Below are positions 1 through 12,144 of a stretch of DNA of 64,000 nt, one piece after another. The position numbers and the translations under genes were made by a program. The notes beneath the pieces were generated by a model. The model saw only the letters and a list, made by a program, of their open reading frames with translations. It was not told the DNA's origin and did not search any database. Within the stretch, counting starts at the first letter, position 1, and every line of letters starts with the position of its first letter. Source of the DNA: Atherinomorus stipes (lineage: Eukaryota > Chordata > Actinopteri > Atheriniformes > Atherinidae). The stretch is taken from the NCBI GenBank assembly GCA_023101725.1, contig JALJCO010003968.1:62001-126000 (forward strand), read 5' to 3'.

Positions 1-665
1 GAGAAGAGGATGCAGGGCAGGGGTAAGGCAGAAAGAAAAACGGTGGAGATTTAAACCATTTCTTCCAACTGTTCTGATGGGTAACGTGAGATTGCTAGCT
101 AACAAGATGACAAGATGGACAAGCTTAAAGCGTTAACAAGGTTTCAAAAAGAGTACAGAGGGGGGGAGGGGGGAAAAAAAGAGTGCAGTATTATGTGCTT
201 CACTGAGACATGGCTGCATGAACACATCCCGGACTGTAATGTGTCTGTACACGGCTTCAAGACGATCCGTGCAGACCGAAATAAACAGCTCAGTGGGAAG
301 CTGAAGGGAGGTGGAATTGCAGTGCTGGTCAGTTAGCGTTGGTGCCATCCAGGACACATCACTGTCAAGGAGAAGATCTGCACAAGAGACATCGAACTAT
401 TAGCTGTGAGTTTCGGTCCATATTATTTGCCCAGAGAGTTTGCCTGTGTTATTCTGGTAGCGGTTTATATAATACCAGGTACTGCACCAGAGACAGACTG
501 TGATGTCATCAGCTCCGTCATGGCTAAACTACAAACACAGCATCCAAACTCATTCATGGCGATCTCTGGAGTCTTCAACAACGTTTCCCCTCTCTGCTAC
601 GTTACCAACTTTCCAGCAGTTTGTCAGCTGCCCCACCAGAGAAAATAAGATGTTGGAATTATTTT
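1..665 (+). pseudogene. LINE ORF2 fragment, AP-endonuclease domain (broken)
   Basis: This is the N-terminal endonuclease part of a non-LTR retrotransposon ORF2, of the L2/CR1/Rex-like type common in fish. The reading starts before the window in frame 2 (residues like NVRLLANK near 85-110) and moves to frame 1 near 115. Recognisable blocks follow: CFTETWLHEHIP, GGGIAVLV, RWCHPGHITVKEKIC, and FMAISGVFNNV in place of the usual SGDFNHV, so the catalytic Asp of the GDFN motif is now Val. There is an in-frame TAG at 334-336 and a further frame break near 640-648, after which the homology stops. The reverse transcriptase domain is missing; a C-terminal part lies at 1684-2235. The element is dead. 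Clade assignment is from memory of the family and is less certain than the endonuclease call. Confidence 0.8.
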
Positions 666-1479
666 AGAAATACTAAGAATGTATATAGCTAGACCCACAG
701 CTGTCTAGTGACGGCTTTCTTTCCACTTATTTCTTCAACAGCTACATTGTGAGGAAAGAAAGAGATAGAACTAGTATGGAACCGTGCATTTTATTCCATT
801 TCATTTATCTGTCGTTACCTGAACGTGTACACCCCATTAACCCCTTGTTAACTCAGAAATAATATCCAACAAAATGGATTTTCTGAGGCAAAAACTTTCT
901 CTCTTTCTTTCTTTCTTTTTATGTTTGCCCGCATATTTTTAAATTTTCCACAGAGATTATCTGTTGTTTCTTACCAGTAAACACTTCATTTAACACTTAA
1001 CAATCCACGAATATATCCAAATATTACACTCATAGCTCTGCAGCTTATTCCCTCAATCCATCGTCTGTGGAATGAAACAAATTACCTAACTTTGCCTGCT
1101 TTATTAATTTTTACAATATTTCTCATCACTTAAAAAATGTCAAGCAGAATTGCAAAAAAGACCCTTCCACAAAAAAACTCTCCCACCCTTCTGTTTTAAT
1201 TTTTCCCTTTCTTTAAGCCCAGTCATGATGCTTAAATTTTGTGTTTACATCGCTTTGTAACAATAATTTATTGTATATTGGGCGCTAAATATCTTATTTT
1301 CCTTTATTTCATTTAAACCCCTATATGTCTTTATTGTTTAAAACTTTCAGTGCGTTTGTTCTTGATGTAACCGTACAGTATTGTATAAAGTCCCTTGGTA
1401 CTTCGCTCACGAAGGTTTGTACATTCTGCTTATGTAAATAAAGTTTTTTTTATAAAAAAAAGAAAAATCTTGTGTGCAA
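666..1479. other. AT-rich sequence, no gene recognised
   Basis: AT-rich filler between the two LINE pieces. The right edge has an AATAAA at 1437-1442 followed by a T/A-rich stretch (1443-1468), which looks like a polyadenylated end. The parent transcript or element could not be identified. Confidence 0.5.
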
Positions 1480-1683
1480 TGAATTCTAGGATAGGCGAGG
1501 CCATGAAAGATACTGTACGTGCGATGGACCCTTCGTTTCAGGCCAGACGGAGTGCGGGTTTGGTGGCTGGATTCGGAGGATCATCCAGATGTTTTTTTAA
1601 ACGGGACAGGACTTGGCGCGCTGCCATGACGTATGCAACCGACAAATCCGCACTTTGCAGTCTGCACACTTGAATATGAGACA
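1480..1683. other. CpG-bearing segment of unknown origin
   Basis: About 200 bases with clearly more CpG and GC than both flanks (for example around 1540-1640). An open frame of about 90 codons crosses it but resembles nothing I know. Its abrupt composition change suggests an inserted DNA-transposon or retrocopy piece. No terminal repeats were found. Confidence 0.3.
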
Positions 1684-2235
1684 CACCTTACATCTTCAAG
1701 AAAGGTCAGAGCAGACTCAACTTCTTAAGGAAGCTGAGATCATTCAATGTCTGCACCAAGATGTTGCAGATCTTCTATAAGTCTGTTGTGGGAAGTGCAA
1801 TCAGCTTTGCAGCCATCTGCTGGGGCAGCAGCTTCAGAACAGAGACTTGAAGAAACTAAACAAGCTGATCAAGAAAGCTGGTTCTGTGCTGGGAATAACT
1901 GGAGCAGCTGGAGCTGATTGTTCAGAAAAGAATGCTGCACAAGCTGATGAAGATGATGGAGAATTCTTCCCATCCTCTCCACAACACGGTGAAAAATCAA
2001 CAGTGTGTTCAGTGGGAGGCTGCATCAGGTTCGCTGTAGAACGGAGAGATACAGAAATTTATTCCTGCCAGCAGCCATCACCCTAAAGAACAAGACTGAC
2101 TGACTTATTATTGTTATTATTATTTCATATAAATGTTATATTGTAAAAAAAAAAAAAAAAGAAAGAAAAAAAAAAGAAAAACGAGTGAGCTTTTTACAAT
2201 GTTGAATTTCCCTTCTTGGATGAATAGTGTATTTT
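1684..2235 (+). pseudogene. LINE ORF2 C-terminus and 3' UTR (broken)
   Basis: C-terminal region of a fish L2/CR1/Rex-like LINE, same strand as the endonuclease piece at 1-665. Conserved text reads FKKGQSRLNFLRKLRSF, then SAISFAAICWGSSFRTE and, after a frame change near 1845, RDLKKLNKLIKKAGSVLG. After the ORF come TGACTGACTTATTATTG-type 3' UTR sequence, an internal A-rich run (2144-2181) and the characteristic tail near 2197-2230 (AATGTTGAATTTCCCTTCTT then GGATGAATA). Similar tails occur in antisense at 21572-21692 and 46930-47010. It is either the same insertion as 1-665 after loss of the RT core, or an independent 5'-truncated copy. Confidence 0.75.
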
Positions 2236-3230
2236 TCATTTCATTTTCATTCCATTATAAATTGCATTTTCTGTTTACTTGTTATCTTTGTCTCACATTT
2301 AAATTTGTTTGATGATCTGAAACATTTAAGTGTCACAAACGTGCAAAAAAGTAAGAAATCAGGAAGGGGGCAAACACTTTTTCACACAACTGTAATTAAA
2401 TGCTTATTCCCAGGAGAAATAGACTTATGTTTGCAGGAGTAGTTATGTGAGTCCTCTGTTCACAAATTGAAAATAACACACTGGATTGGGTAGAACACTT
2501 TTCCGACTGCATCTGTATATTGGTTTGCAGTAATGGGAGAATCCTGCTTGATGGGTTGCAGTTTTAAAGCTTTTGCTCTACTTTTTGGCATTTTTGTTTC
2601 TAGATGATGATATTTTTTGCTGGCTCAACTCTAAAACAATGACAGAAATACGACTCAACCTACAATACTGAATTTTTCTTACATGTGCTCTGCTGTGTGT
2701 AGTGTTTAGTCATGGGGTGTTCGCAGTTGAGTTGTCATATTTTATACCGTGCACATCACAACAGCAATCTTATCTTCACTCTTTCTAATGGAAAAAAAAA
2801 ATCAAGATTTTTTTTTTTTTTTTGTAAAATCAATGACAGTGCATTATGTTTCAACTTTAAAGCACCACAGTAGGCTACTATGCAGGCTGTGGTTCAAGCA
2901 AAATAGTGGAGGAAAAGAAATGCTGTACCTTATTATAAATTTCTCCCCCTGTGATAACTGCTGTGGCCCCTAGTCTATGGTGCATTTCCCTTATTTTGAC
3001 ATTTTGTATCAAATATTTTATTAATCTAGCCTAGCATGGAGTTGAGAACACTGTTTGAACATGAGAGACTCAAGGGAAGGAGCAGGGATGGGCCTTTAAT
3101 GAAGTGGATAAAGTTTTAGCTGGGGAAAATGAACACCAGCAAAGAGTTGGGATTATTTCTTCTGTTGCTTTGATGTTAATGTGGGAGCCTTAGTTAACAA
3201 TTTTTTTTTAAAGAAAAAAAAAACATACAC
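2236..3230. other. AT-rich stretch, nothing recognised
   Basis: Low-GC sequence with a T-run at 2807-2823. No coding signature, terminal repeat or RNA gene was seen. Confidence 0.5.
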
Positions 3231-3342
<112 letters not shown>

Positions 3343-3359
3343 CGTATATTTGTATAGTA

Positions 3360-3883
3360 TACAGTTGTCCTCAAAATCTGTCCTCAAAATTATCCATACC
3401 TTTCAACTAAAGAAAAGGCTAAATTCACAGTAGTAATTCAAATAACAAGAAACTAATAATAAATATTTAAAAAAATATAATTCAGTGAAATAATATATTG
3501 TTTTTGAATTGTAGTTGAAAATTATAATTTAAAACAGTAAACAAACAAAACTGTCCCGGACCAAAATGTGCACCCTGCTCATGGACAGTGGGCCAAAATA
3601 CCTGTCAAGAGGTGCAGAAATCAGAAAAAAAAAATGCAGTGATTGCCTCAAAGTGTTGCTCAACAAAATTTTTGCTTTGGAGCCCCATCATGCTTGTTTA
3701 TTTGTTTTATTTTTTGTGTGTTTGTTTTTAATATTTCTTTAGAACCACAATTCCAAATAAATGTCATGAATTTTATTGAATTTCTATTTGTTGATACTTT
3801 TGTCAATTTTTACTTATTTCACTGACAGCTGACTTTTTCCTGTCCTTAATGGGACGATTTGAACAAGTTTGAGGATGACTGTA
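3360..3883 (+). mobile_element. Tc1/mariner-like non-autonomous element, copy 1
   Basis: Bounded by inverted ends: TACAGTTGTCCTCAAA on the left, and on the right a sequence whose complement reads TACAGTCATCCTCAAA. TA dinucleotides at the junctions fit a Tc1/mariner-type insertion. The left end is partly duplicated (TGTCCTCAAAAT occurs twice). The interior has no transposase frame. A second copy in the opposite orientation is at 49997-50464 and shares most of the interior, including GCAGTGATTGCCTCAAAGTG. The superfamily rests on the TA target and ends only. Confidence 0.75.
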
Positions 3884-4230
3884 TATACACCACATGCATT
3901 TGCATTTACTTAAGCTACAAACTATGAGAAGTTAGGTCATTGCAGCATGCTGCTTCAACTATACATGCGATCTAAGCTCCTCCACCATCATTCAGATCTG
4001 ACGTCTTGAACTACTATTGTTTTGATGTTTATTATGTTATCTGCATGCACGCGTCTTTTACACTTCAGGCTGACACAGTGCTCACGTTTCAAGGCTACTC
4101 CATAGCGGCCCAACTTTATTCTTCTTCTGGCTTATTCACAGCAGAACAATGTAACCCGTGAATAGATTAATGTGCCCCACCTAGTGGCTGCCAATTCACC
4201 TTATCAATGTCAATAGTCTACATAACAATG
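3884..4230. other. Short spacer, possible repeat debris
   Basis: No gene. A CCCCACCTAGTGGCTGCC string near 4175-4190 resembles a reverse-strand CTCF core with one disagreement. Such strings also occur inside fish repeats, so I do not call a site here. Confidence 0.4.
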
Positions 4231-4795
4231 TTAAAGGTAGAGTCCGAAGCCCCTCCAGCGTTTCTGTTTGCAAATAACAGTATTCAAACTTAGCGCTCCT
4301 CCCTCCCAGGATAATGGCCGCCTCGTTCTAGCTAACCTATTTAGCTTCAAGCTTCTCCTTCAGAGCTCAGAAGTGGGTAAAAGCCAAACTATGATTAACC
4401 CTGGTTTTCCAAAGTGCATTATCTGAAGCTCTTACCTTTTCTTTGGCGCATCCACGGTGTTTCCTTTCTTTCTTTCTTTTTCCTTTGAGAGTTCGAGTGA
4501 CTGGCGTCTGCTCCAATCATGAGCTTATTTCTACACAGTGTCATGCTCTTAGCTCTGTCATTGGCTGCCCATATAAACAGAAATCTCCACCCAGAAACGT
4601 CCGGAACACAAGAAAACAAAGCTAAAGAGCAAATTACAGGCAGGGAGAGAGAGAGATGCATTCAAACGCACCACGGCACAGGATTAGAGGCCCAAAGGCG
4701 CAGTTTGAGACGGATTTCCACTTGTCTAGTGGAAATCCGATTTGCACAAGTCTAACGTTTATTTTCATGGGGGGAACGTCGGACTATACCTTTAA
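4231..4795. mobile_element. MITE with TTAA-type termini
   Basis: Inverted ends TTAAAGGTAGAGTCCGA (left) and, as complement of the right end, TTAAAGGTATAGTCCGA: 16 of 17 positions match. A TTAA at each outer edge suggests a TTAA target, as used by Kolobok and piggyBac elements. No transposase is present. Near its right end lies a perfect 12-bp hairpin with a 5-base loop (4711-4739). The exact superfamily is uncertain. Confidence 0.75.
4711..4739. repeat. Perfect 12-bp hairpin inside the MITE
   Basis: CGGATTTCCACT, loop TGTCT, then AGTGGAAATCCG. Every stem position is complementary. It sits subterminally in the 4231-4795 element, where it may be a sub-terminal inverted repeat used by the transposase. 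Confidence 0.85.
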
Positions 4796-5177
4796 GTATG
4801 ACCTTGATGGTAAATGCATTGTGGAAAAAAGCGCAACTGTCAAAAAGGCATGAAAATGTGTTCTTTGTATAAAGAAAATATCAAACACTTACACTAAAAT
4901 ATTGAACTGAAGCATTCTGTTTTACAATAAACCTTAACCTTCTACAGTTCTCTCTGGTGCTTTGGACATCAGGTGCTCTGTGTCTTGTTTCACACTTTAT
5001 AAGGTGAGGAGTTAGCTATTTTCCTGCTCCTGGGATATGACACTCTTAGTTGACAGAGGTGTGCAAATGTGAATAGTCAAGGCCCATTACTCCCCCAGTG
5101 AGTGGTAGTATATTCAATACAGAAAATGACTTTTCGGTCCAGTGAAATAAGTGATTTTATTTCCCATATGTATGTGT

Positions 5178-5179
<2 letters not shown>
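4796..5179. other. Spacer, nothing recognised
   Basis: Ordinary AT-rich sequence between a MITE and a microsatellite. No coding or RNA signature was seen. Confidence 0.5.
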
Positions 5180-5216
<37 letters not shown>

Positions 5217-5236
5217 TTTTAAACATGTATGTATAC

Positions 5237-5307
<71 letters not shown>
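5180..5307. repeat. (CA)n and (AT)n microsatellite
   Basis: CA units at 5180-5214, a short spacer, then AT units at about 5235-5307. Same two-part composition as the array at 3231-3341, but the flanks differ, so these are independent arrays. Confidence 0.95.
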
Positions 5308-5311
<4 letters not shown>

Positions 5312-8300
5312 TTTTTATATATTTATATAAGCTATTTTTGCCACTGAGACTGGAGATGCTGCCTGTCGGAACAGTCTGATTCAATCAAAAGCAATACACG
5401 ATCTTATTTGCATAGAACAGGGATCTCACGGTAATCAGGTATGCACTCCTGCTTTGATGAAAGTCTACAACACACAACATGCATACTTGTTCAGGACACA
5501 CCTTTTCCAGAGAGCTGGCATTGTAAATTATTTTCAGAGCATGGTGCATTTAAAACCCCTGAAGTGAATCAGCAGACAAACTGAACAGATTTAACACAAT
5601 ATAAACTGCAGTGGCTTAAATGCACAGTGCAGTAAGAGATTTAGCTGATAATGAACCCTCTTTACATCAAATGACCCTTAAACTGCATCATGGTGTTGTA
5701 ATCTTTACATGTCAAGGTGTTAATGTTTGGAATGAATAAAAAAAGATACAGTCATTATATTTCCTGTATTTCAGAGTAATCTTACACTGAATTGTAGTTG
5801 TGAGAGAAAATAAACTTCAAGCTTGAATATCATTATTATTATTATCATTATTATTATCTGTTTTGGGCCCTAACCACCACTTTGTCAAAGTCTTTTTATC
5901 ATCTGTCTTAGATATCAACAGCAACAGCACAAATGAGAAAAATATTTATTGTAACAGAATAAAACAAATCTATTATAATTTGGCACAGTTCTGACTGTTG
6001 CAGTGTGAGTTGTTTTTTGCAGCTTTTGTAACATAAACAGGCTACAGCAAGGAAAACATATCTTACATAGAAATTGTCTATTCAAATTATTTTAATAGAT
6101 TATCAATACAGCATGAATATATTTATTAACTGCATGTATCATATAATATAGGACTAAAATGCAAAGTCACTTTCTATTGGCCATTACTTCTCTAAGAGAG
6201 AAAGATGCTGTAAATGATGATGTTTACATTTAGATAGGCATCTATTATTTATTCATAGCAATAGTATATTTCCAGTCTAAAAATAGCCTCTTACTCTTAC
6301 TTTCTTTACTGAAGAGGACATCCATTAGAGAGGACACTGATTCAAACCTGTTGCCAAAATGTCCTCTGCTTGTGTCTAATCCTTTGCCCCCTGAACTTCC
6401 CTTATGGATTCTCCTGCCAACCTTGATAAAACCCTACACTGGAGGGCTATTTATACACCAAAACTTCCATTTGCATCCGAAAACTCGGAGCTCATGCAAT
6501 CATCATTCTCATAGCACCCACAACAAGACACCTCTTACAATTTTTTTCTTTTTTTTAAAAATATGACGTGCATTTATGCGGCGAGAAAGCCTGGGGAGCC
6601 TGTGACTGAGTAACCTTGCTTCCCACTGCGAAGGTTATCACTTTCAGCACAGTGTTAGAATGTCTTGCAGGTGCAATGACAATTTCACAAGCAATTATTT
6701 TTCCTCTCACTCATCATTGTTCGGCAATGTTGCCCTCTACAAAGTTGAGAGTTTCTCTCATTTTTCTTAGTCTAGGCCAGGCGGACCTTCACATGCAGTG
6801 TATTAAAATGTCTTTACTGAAGCTGGTCTTGAATGCTCTTAAATGTATTCTCAGAAATAAGCCTTTCTGCTCGTGATGGTTGCTGATGCTGTTGTGTATA
6901 TTTAGAATGAAACTGCTGGTCAGGTCCTGGCTGATGGATGTGGTGAGAAAAGGGATTTTTTAAGTCAGTGCAGTCCTCATGCTCACAGTCTGTCAACCTG
7001 CCAGCACTCAGGCTAAACCCCAAGTGATTGCATACAGACTTTAACACAGTCAAACAAGGACCGCATAGGCTGGCAGAAGCCCCATATTCCGCAGATGACA
7101 TTGGGCAGTCGAAAGCCAGTGGGACACTGTATGTTTAGTTTTAATCTTTAATAACTAATCCTGGAATTCAAGTAAAAGTGACATTATTTCCACTAAAAAT
7201 GTTTTTCCTTTGATGACCAGAGTAACAAGCTTGTGTCTTTGTATTCAAAGGGTTTGAACAGATCACAGGCTCATTTAGCCTGTTTTTCCAACCACTTGAC
7301 TCACAGTGTGGTCTCTGTAATTCAAGTGGGAGGCAAACATCTTTCAACACTGTCAAGGCTAATTTCAGGCTGGACAAAAAACAGAGTTTTTCAGACATAT
7401 CAGGAGTTTTCATATGCATAAAGGGGTGACAAAATTTCCATTTGGCTGGAAGAAACCTTCAAAAGAGGCATACCCAAGGGTGAGCATCTGTCAGTATCAA
7501 ATAGTTGGGGTGAAAGAAGAGTGGAGACAAAAAAAGATGAGTGTTTGGAAACAGGGGCTTGGCTAGATAAAAGTTTAGTTATCACTCTCTGGTGAGATGG
7601 CATTCACACCCAACAGCAACTACAATCAACACAGCCTTTATAAAATATGGCAGTGACATTTAAAAGATTGCCATGTTTTTCTTGTAAGACTGATGATGAA
7701 TTATAAAGCCCTGCTAGGGATTTTATTCAGAATTGCTGTGCTTACACAGTTTGGTCTCAAATTGGTCAGAAAGGGAGAAAAAAGAAATTAAATTTTTGTC
7801 CCCAGTGAAGAGATAAAATGTCTTTTTCAAGCTGTAGGGCATGTTTTGGTCCATCAACTGTTAAAGTATGAGAATGTCAACTACAACTTTAACCTTTACA
7901 ATAAACTGTCTCAGCCAAACTAAAAAGATCTGTTTGAGATTGTGGGCTGATGGGTTCAGCAATGTTCTCTGCCACCACAGTCCAAATTCAAAGTGAGTGA
8001 ATGTCATTAGGGTTTGCCCAGCATTGGGACAGATCTACCACTTAAAAAAATCTTTACAGTAACAGAACTCTATAATAGACTTGCATTACAATCTCTGGCT
8101 GCCATACAACCCAAAGATAGTGGTTTCATGACACTATAGAACCCAATCATGTTAGAAAAATCTGTCAAACCTTTCTGTTACACTGACCCAAGTGTTTCAG
8201 CTGTGTGGTGGCACGTTACAGAAATGCTTTTTTGTAGCAAATATAGATGAATTGATATCTTTTACTGTTTGATAGAAGGATTAATTAGAAAGGTGAACTT

Positions 8301-10019
8301 CTAGGATTACTTTCTTCTGATGTTTGCTTTGCCCACATTGTATAACAAGTAGGCTAAGTAAATGAAGCTTATGTCATTAAGAATTTGCTGATTGGCAGAA
8401 GCAAACTGTTGGGGGTGAGTAAACGTTATAAATCCTTCGTGTGAGTTAAACTGGCCGATGATAGACTTATAGGCTGGTGAGCAGACTTCTGCGTTTGGTT
8501 GTTCAGCCATCATCCGTTGTACTTGACATACTATTAATAACTTTTCTCCAGTCTTTGCAAATAGTTTCAATAGTTGTTGGCTTTACACATACAGTACTGT
8601 ATATAAAACAACATCTAAAAAGCACCGGAAAGAGAAAGGCTTTCAAGACTGTAAGTCAATAAATTTGGTTCCTTTTATGTACATTATGCTAGAAAGTCAT
8701 TCAGCTGTGATCTATGAGCACATTTTATAAACTTTGTGTTAATGCCTTTTAATAGTTTTCATGTGCACTTTCCAGATACAGACAGTATGTTTTCAGTTGT
8801 CTAGGTGAAAACATTTGTCTTGCATATTCGTTTTCTGCTTTTATAGGAGCAGGTTTTGTTTAATGAGTGTGCATGTGTGTAGAAGAGCTGAAATGAGTTT
8901 TGTAAAAATTCTGAGTAATGTTTTTAGCACCTCCCCTCATTAATAGGCTTTATGTGAGGCTCAGTTAATGAATTTCAGAATCTGAAAAAAAATAGAAATG
9001 TTTTTTCTAGGTGCTCTGCGATATTGTCAGGTAGCCATACACTGAGCAATCTGAGCAAATGGTTGTTACAAAGTGGAGTTGGGTTGATGTCAGGTTTTAA
9101 TTAGAATCTTCCCTTTTTAAATCAATTATTTTCAAAATATATATTACCAAATAGAGCATGGCAACTGCGATTAAAAGGAAACTCATTAATCTTGTTCATC
9201 AGTTACTCCATTGAGAAAGACAACACATTTACTTATTCTGTGTACTCTGATCAACCCTTTCAGGCTTACTCGAAGCTGGAGTCCTTTTTAGAAGATATTG
9301 ATGATCTGCTCAATTACAAATATACTGTACTCTATAACTTATTTGTTTCAGACATGCAATCCATTTCTCTGAGCCCCTTCCACCCTTAAATGTGCTTCCA
9401 TTTAACAGCTTTTGCTGTTTGTTGTTTGCTTATTGTTCAGTCTGATGGGTTTTACAGCGAAATTGGACATGTCACCTCGGCTTATAGATGTTTTCCTTTG
9501 TGACCGTAGGGCCACACAGTACAAGAGAAATTGTTGAGGTCTATTTATGTTTATAGTTTTCCTGTAATCGATTTTCATTTGCAGAAGTCAGGAGAAAAAA
9601 AAAATCAGGACCGGTTCTGGAAAGGCCATCAGTGCCTAAACAATCAATGGCCCACCGTCTTATACATTTTCTTCTTTTCTCTGGTTTTCATATAAAAACC
9701 TCCATGTACAGAAACTTTACATGAAACTTTTGCATTGAGTCCTAGTTTTATTGCAACAGAATGAACTATGCATTGTTCTGGTGTTTGAACATCTAATGGC
9801 CGTGTTAGCAGGGCAGTTTGATTTTTTTTTTCTGGTTTCCAAGCAGGTAACATGAAACCAAAAAACATGCTTCCCAGCATATAGACTCTTGCCATCTCGT
9901 CTCTGTAAAGGTGAATTAAGTTTGTATTACATTCCCTGCAAAGTAAAGTCAACAACAGTAATTACTTCTAAAATGGCCATTATCCAGCAGGGGATAATCT
10001 TAATACCCTCTCAATTCAA
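5308..10019. other. Repeat-poor non-coding sequence
   Basis: I see no gene, tRNA, terminal repeat or LINE/SINE homology here apart from a short ATT/ATC run (about 5829-5858). The open frames present are short, lack recognisable motifs and carry A/T-biased codons. Long repeat-poor stretches in a repeat-rich window may be under constraint, but this cannot be tested without alignment. Confidence 0.5.
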
Positions 10020-10280
10020 AGTTCATTAGTAGGTATTTTAAATGGGCCACCTTGCAATTCAAATGACTGTTCCTTTTTATGAGAAAGACATTCAGTACAC
10101 TCCAGTAATTTGATTATGTCCAATGTAAAGCAATGCAACATTAATCCACTGCCACAGCAGGGATTTTATTAATAACAAACTAAACACTTGGAACAAATAA
10201 CAGCAGTAACACTGTGGCACTTGACTGTAAATACATATTTGGATTAATTATTCATCAGCCAACAGAGGTGTGTAAATTGA
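10020..10280. promoter_or_regulatory. Candidate conserved non-coding element
   Basis: A repeat-free, moderately AT-rich block dense in homeodomain-type cores: TAATTTGATTA near 10107, CATTAATCCA near 10140, TTATTAATAAC near 10165 and GGATTAATTATTCATCAG at 10241-10258. This texture is typical of vertebrate developmental enhancers. It is a pattern judgement; no conservation data were available. Confidence 0.3.
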
Positions 10281-10949
10281 CATAAAAATGTGCAATGTTT
10301 ATTTAAAGTGGGAACAGAAGTAAAAGCGTATTTAGTCATCTTAAATTAGTAGGAATGATTCCTGTACTTGTTGCTCACAGCTGTTGTATTACTTGAAAAG
10401 CTTTTCTTTCAACTCCCTTTCATTAAATCCCCAAAGTCATCCAAAGGGAACAGAACACATATGTTGATAAATCTGCAATGTCTGATTTTGGTGGAGTTGC
10501 ATCAGAGCACAGTCCCTTTACACTTGGTTGCCTGCAGTGTTTGCCTTCATTAAATCTTATGCAAGGACACCAAGCTACTAAATAATAAGGGTACACAAAT
10601 CATGTTTTACATTTCTGCCATGTGAAGTGGCCGTTTATGATGCAAGATGGAGTAGAATTAAAACTCGGAAGACATTGCATTGATCTTTCATCATTATTTG
10701 TCCTTTTTCTTAATTCTTTTATGATAATTCATTGTTGTTCGTATGAGCCTGCTTCCGCTGTTGTAGTTTTTACCTTGCAAAGCAATATCCATCCAAAAAT
10801 AGCACGATCACGACCATGATAAAATCTATCTTATTCAGCTTCAAGCCATGTATTAAAGATAAAAAAAAAAAAAAGTATATAAGTGTTTGCTTCACTCTTA
10901 TTTTACTTTGGCAAGTTGGATTCGCCTACTGGTTTTGCTTGTGGTGGAA
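10281..10949. other. Non-coding spacer
   Basis: No gene recognised. Contains an A-run at 10860-10874 that interrupts an otherwise open plus frame. Confidence 0.45.
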
Positions 10950-11165
10950 CGTTTCAAGTTTTGTTATGACAGATGGAGATAGAAATGTGGTCCAATTACA
11001 AACCAGTGAAGGCTCTTTTCCAAGCAGCTTCCATCATGAACCGTCCAGATCAACTTTCCACATGGTTCTTGGCGACAAACAACCTGGCTCATTTGATCAA
11101 TTAGTGGTGCAACTCATTAGTGAATTCATTAACTACAGTGTCCTTTAGCTTTGGAGACACACATT
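10950..11165. promoter_or_regulatory. Candidate regulatory block rich in ATTA cores
   Basis: Repeat-free sequence with clustered homeodomain cores near its right side (GATCAATTAGTGG around 11096, CTCATTAGTGAATTCATTAA around 11113). A plus-strand frame of 110 codons (10816-11148) runs through it without any domain I can recognise. I favour non-coding regulatory sequence over an exon, with low confidence. Confidence 0.25.
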
Positions 11166-11572
11166 CATTACCATTTCCAAGTTAAGGAGCAGTCTTTGGT
11201 ACTTCATACAACATTTTTTTTTTTTGGCAATATATAAATAGTTATTGCAGTATTTTTAGCTGAACTGGTGTTGTGAATTATGTCATAACTTTAGCTAAAA
11301 AGCAAAGGATTTCTTACTTTCGTTTCAGATATTGTAATTGCTTTTTATTATCAAGATAATCCAAAATTTATCAAAGTTTTTAATTCTTATTAGAGAGTTG
11401 TAGCGTGGGCAACGGAGAACCCAACTGATTTTCATGCAAATTGAGAGAGCAGTCAACCCAAAATATTTCTGCACACCATTGACTTCAGGACAGGCTCTGG
11501 CCACTTTGGTGCCCTAGGCGAGGTTATAGTTTGGTGCCCCCCCCCCCCGTCCTGGTGCCCATGATTCTAGAT

Positions 11573-11759
11573 AATGTGTGTCTAGTTCTGGTCCTTGAGG
11601 GCCACAATCCTGCAGGTTTCTATGCATCCTGGCTCCAATACACCTGACTCCAATTACCAAGAACTTCATATGCTGTAGGATCCATTTAGTATCAGTCAGG
11701 TGTGTTGAAGCAGAGAAACAGTAACAGCGGCCCTCAAGGACCACCTCTGGACACCCCTG
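11573..11759. mobile_element. hAT MITE nested in the 2.7-kb hAT
   Basis: Perfect 8-bp duplication TTCTAGAT at 11565-11572 and 11760-11767. The right end, complemented, reads CAGGGGTGTCCAGAGGTGG; the left end is eroded but keeps GTGTCTAGTTCTGGTCC. Subterminal CTTGAGGGCC and GGCCCTCAAGG are complementary. It is the same broad family as the MITE at 17681-17904, sharing the inner AGGTGTGTT(G) motif. It is younger than its host element. Confidence 0.85.
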
Positions 11760-12144
11760 TTCTAGATGAACAGAGCAGGAGCTGCATGTGTCTGATGTGA
11801 ATATTGTTGCAGAGGTGTGATTCTCTGGTAGGATTACATCCACGTGTCTGGATTTGGTCACATTGAAACACGACTGCTGCTGTAATAATGACTAAAGTCA
11901 GTGGCTGCTGATGGTAGCTGGACTCAGACAATATCCACAGTTACACCTGCATCCAGTCTGTGTTTTTTTCATGTAGTAGACATTGTATAGATAAATCTTA
12001 TCTATGATCTGTATTTACTGTTATTAGTAACTAAAATTTACTGAAACATTCAGCAATAATTTAATAATAAAATTAACAAATAATAGTGATGACTACATAC
12101 ATAACAGTGATGATGAAGCTCCACCTCTGCAGAAGCCTCTAGAG

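Noticed and set aside
4175..4192. Reverse-strand CTCF site at CCCCACCTAGTGGCTGCC
   Set aside because: It disagrees with the core at an important C and lies in probable repeat debris.
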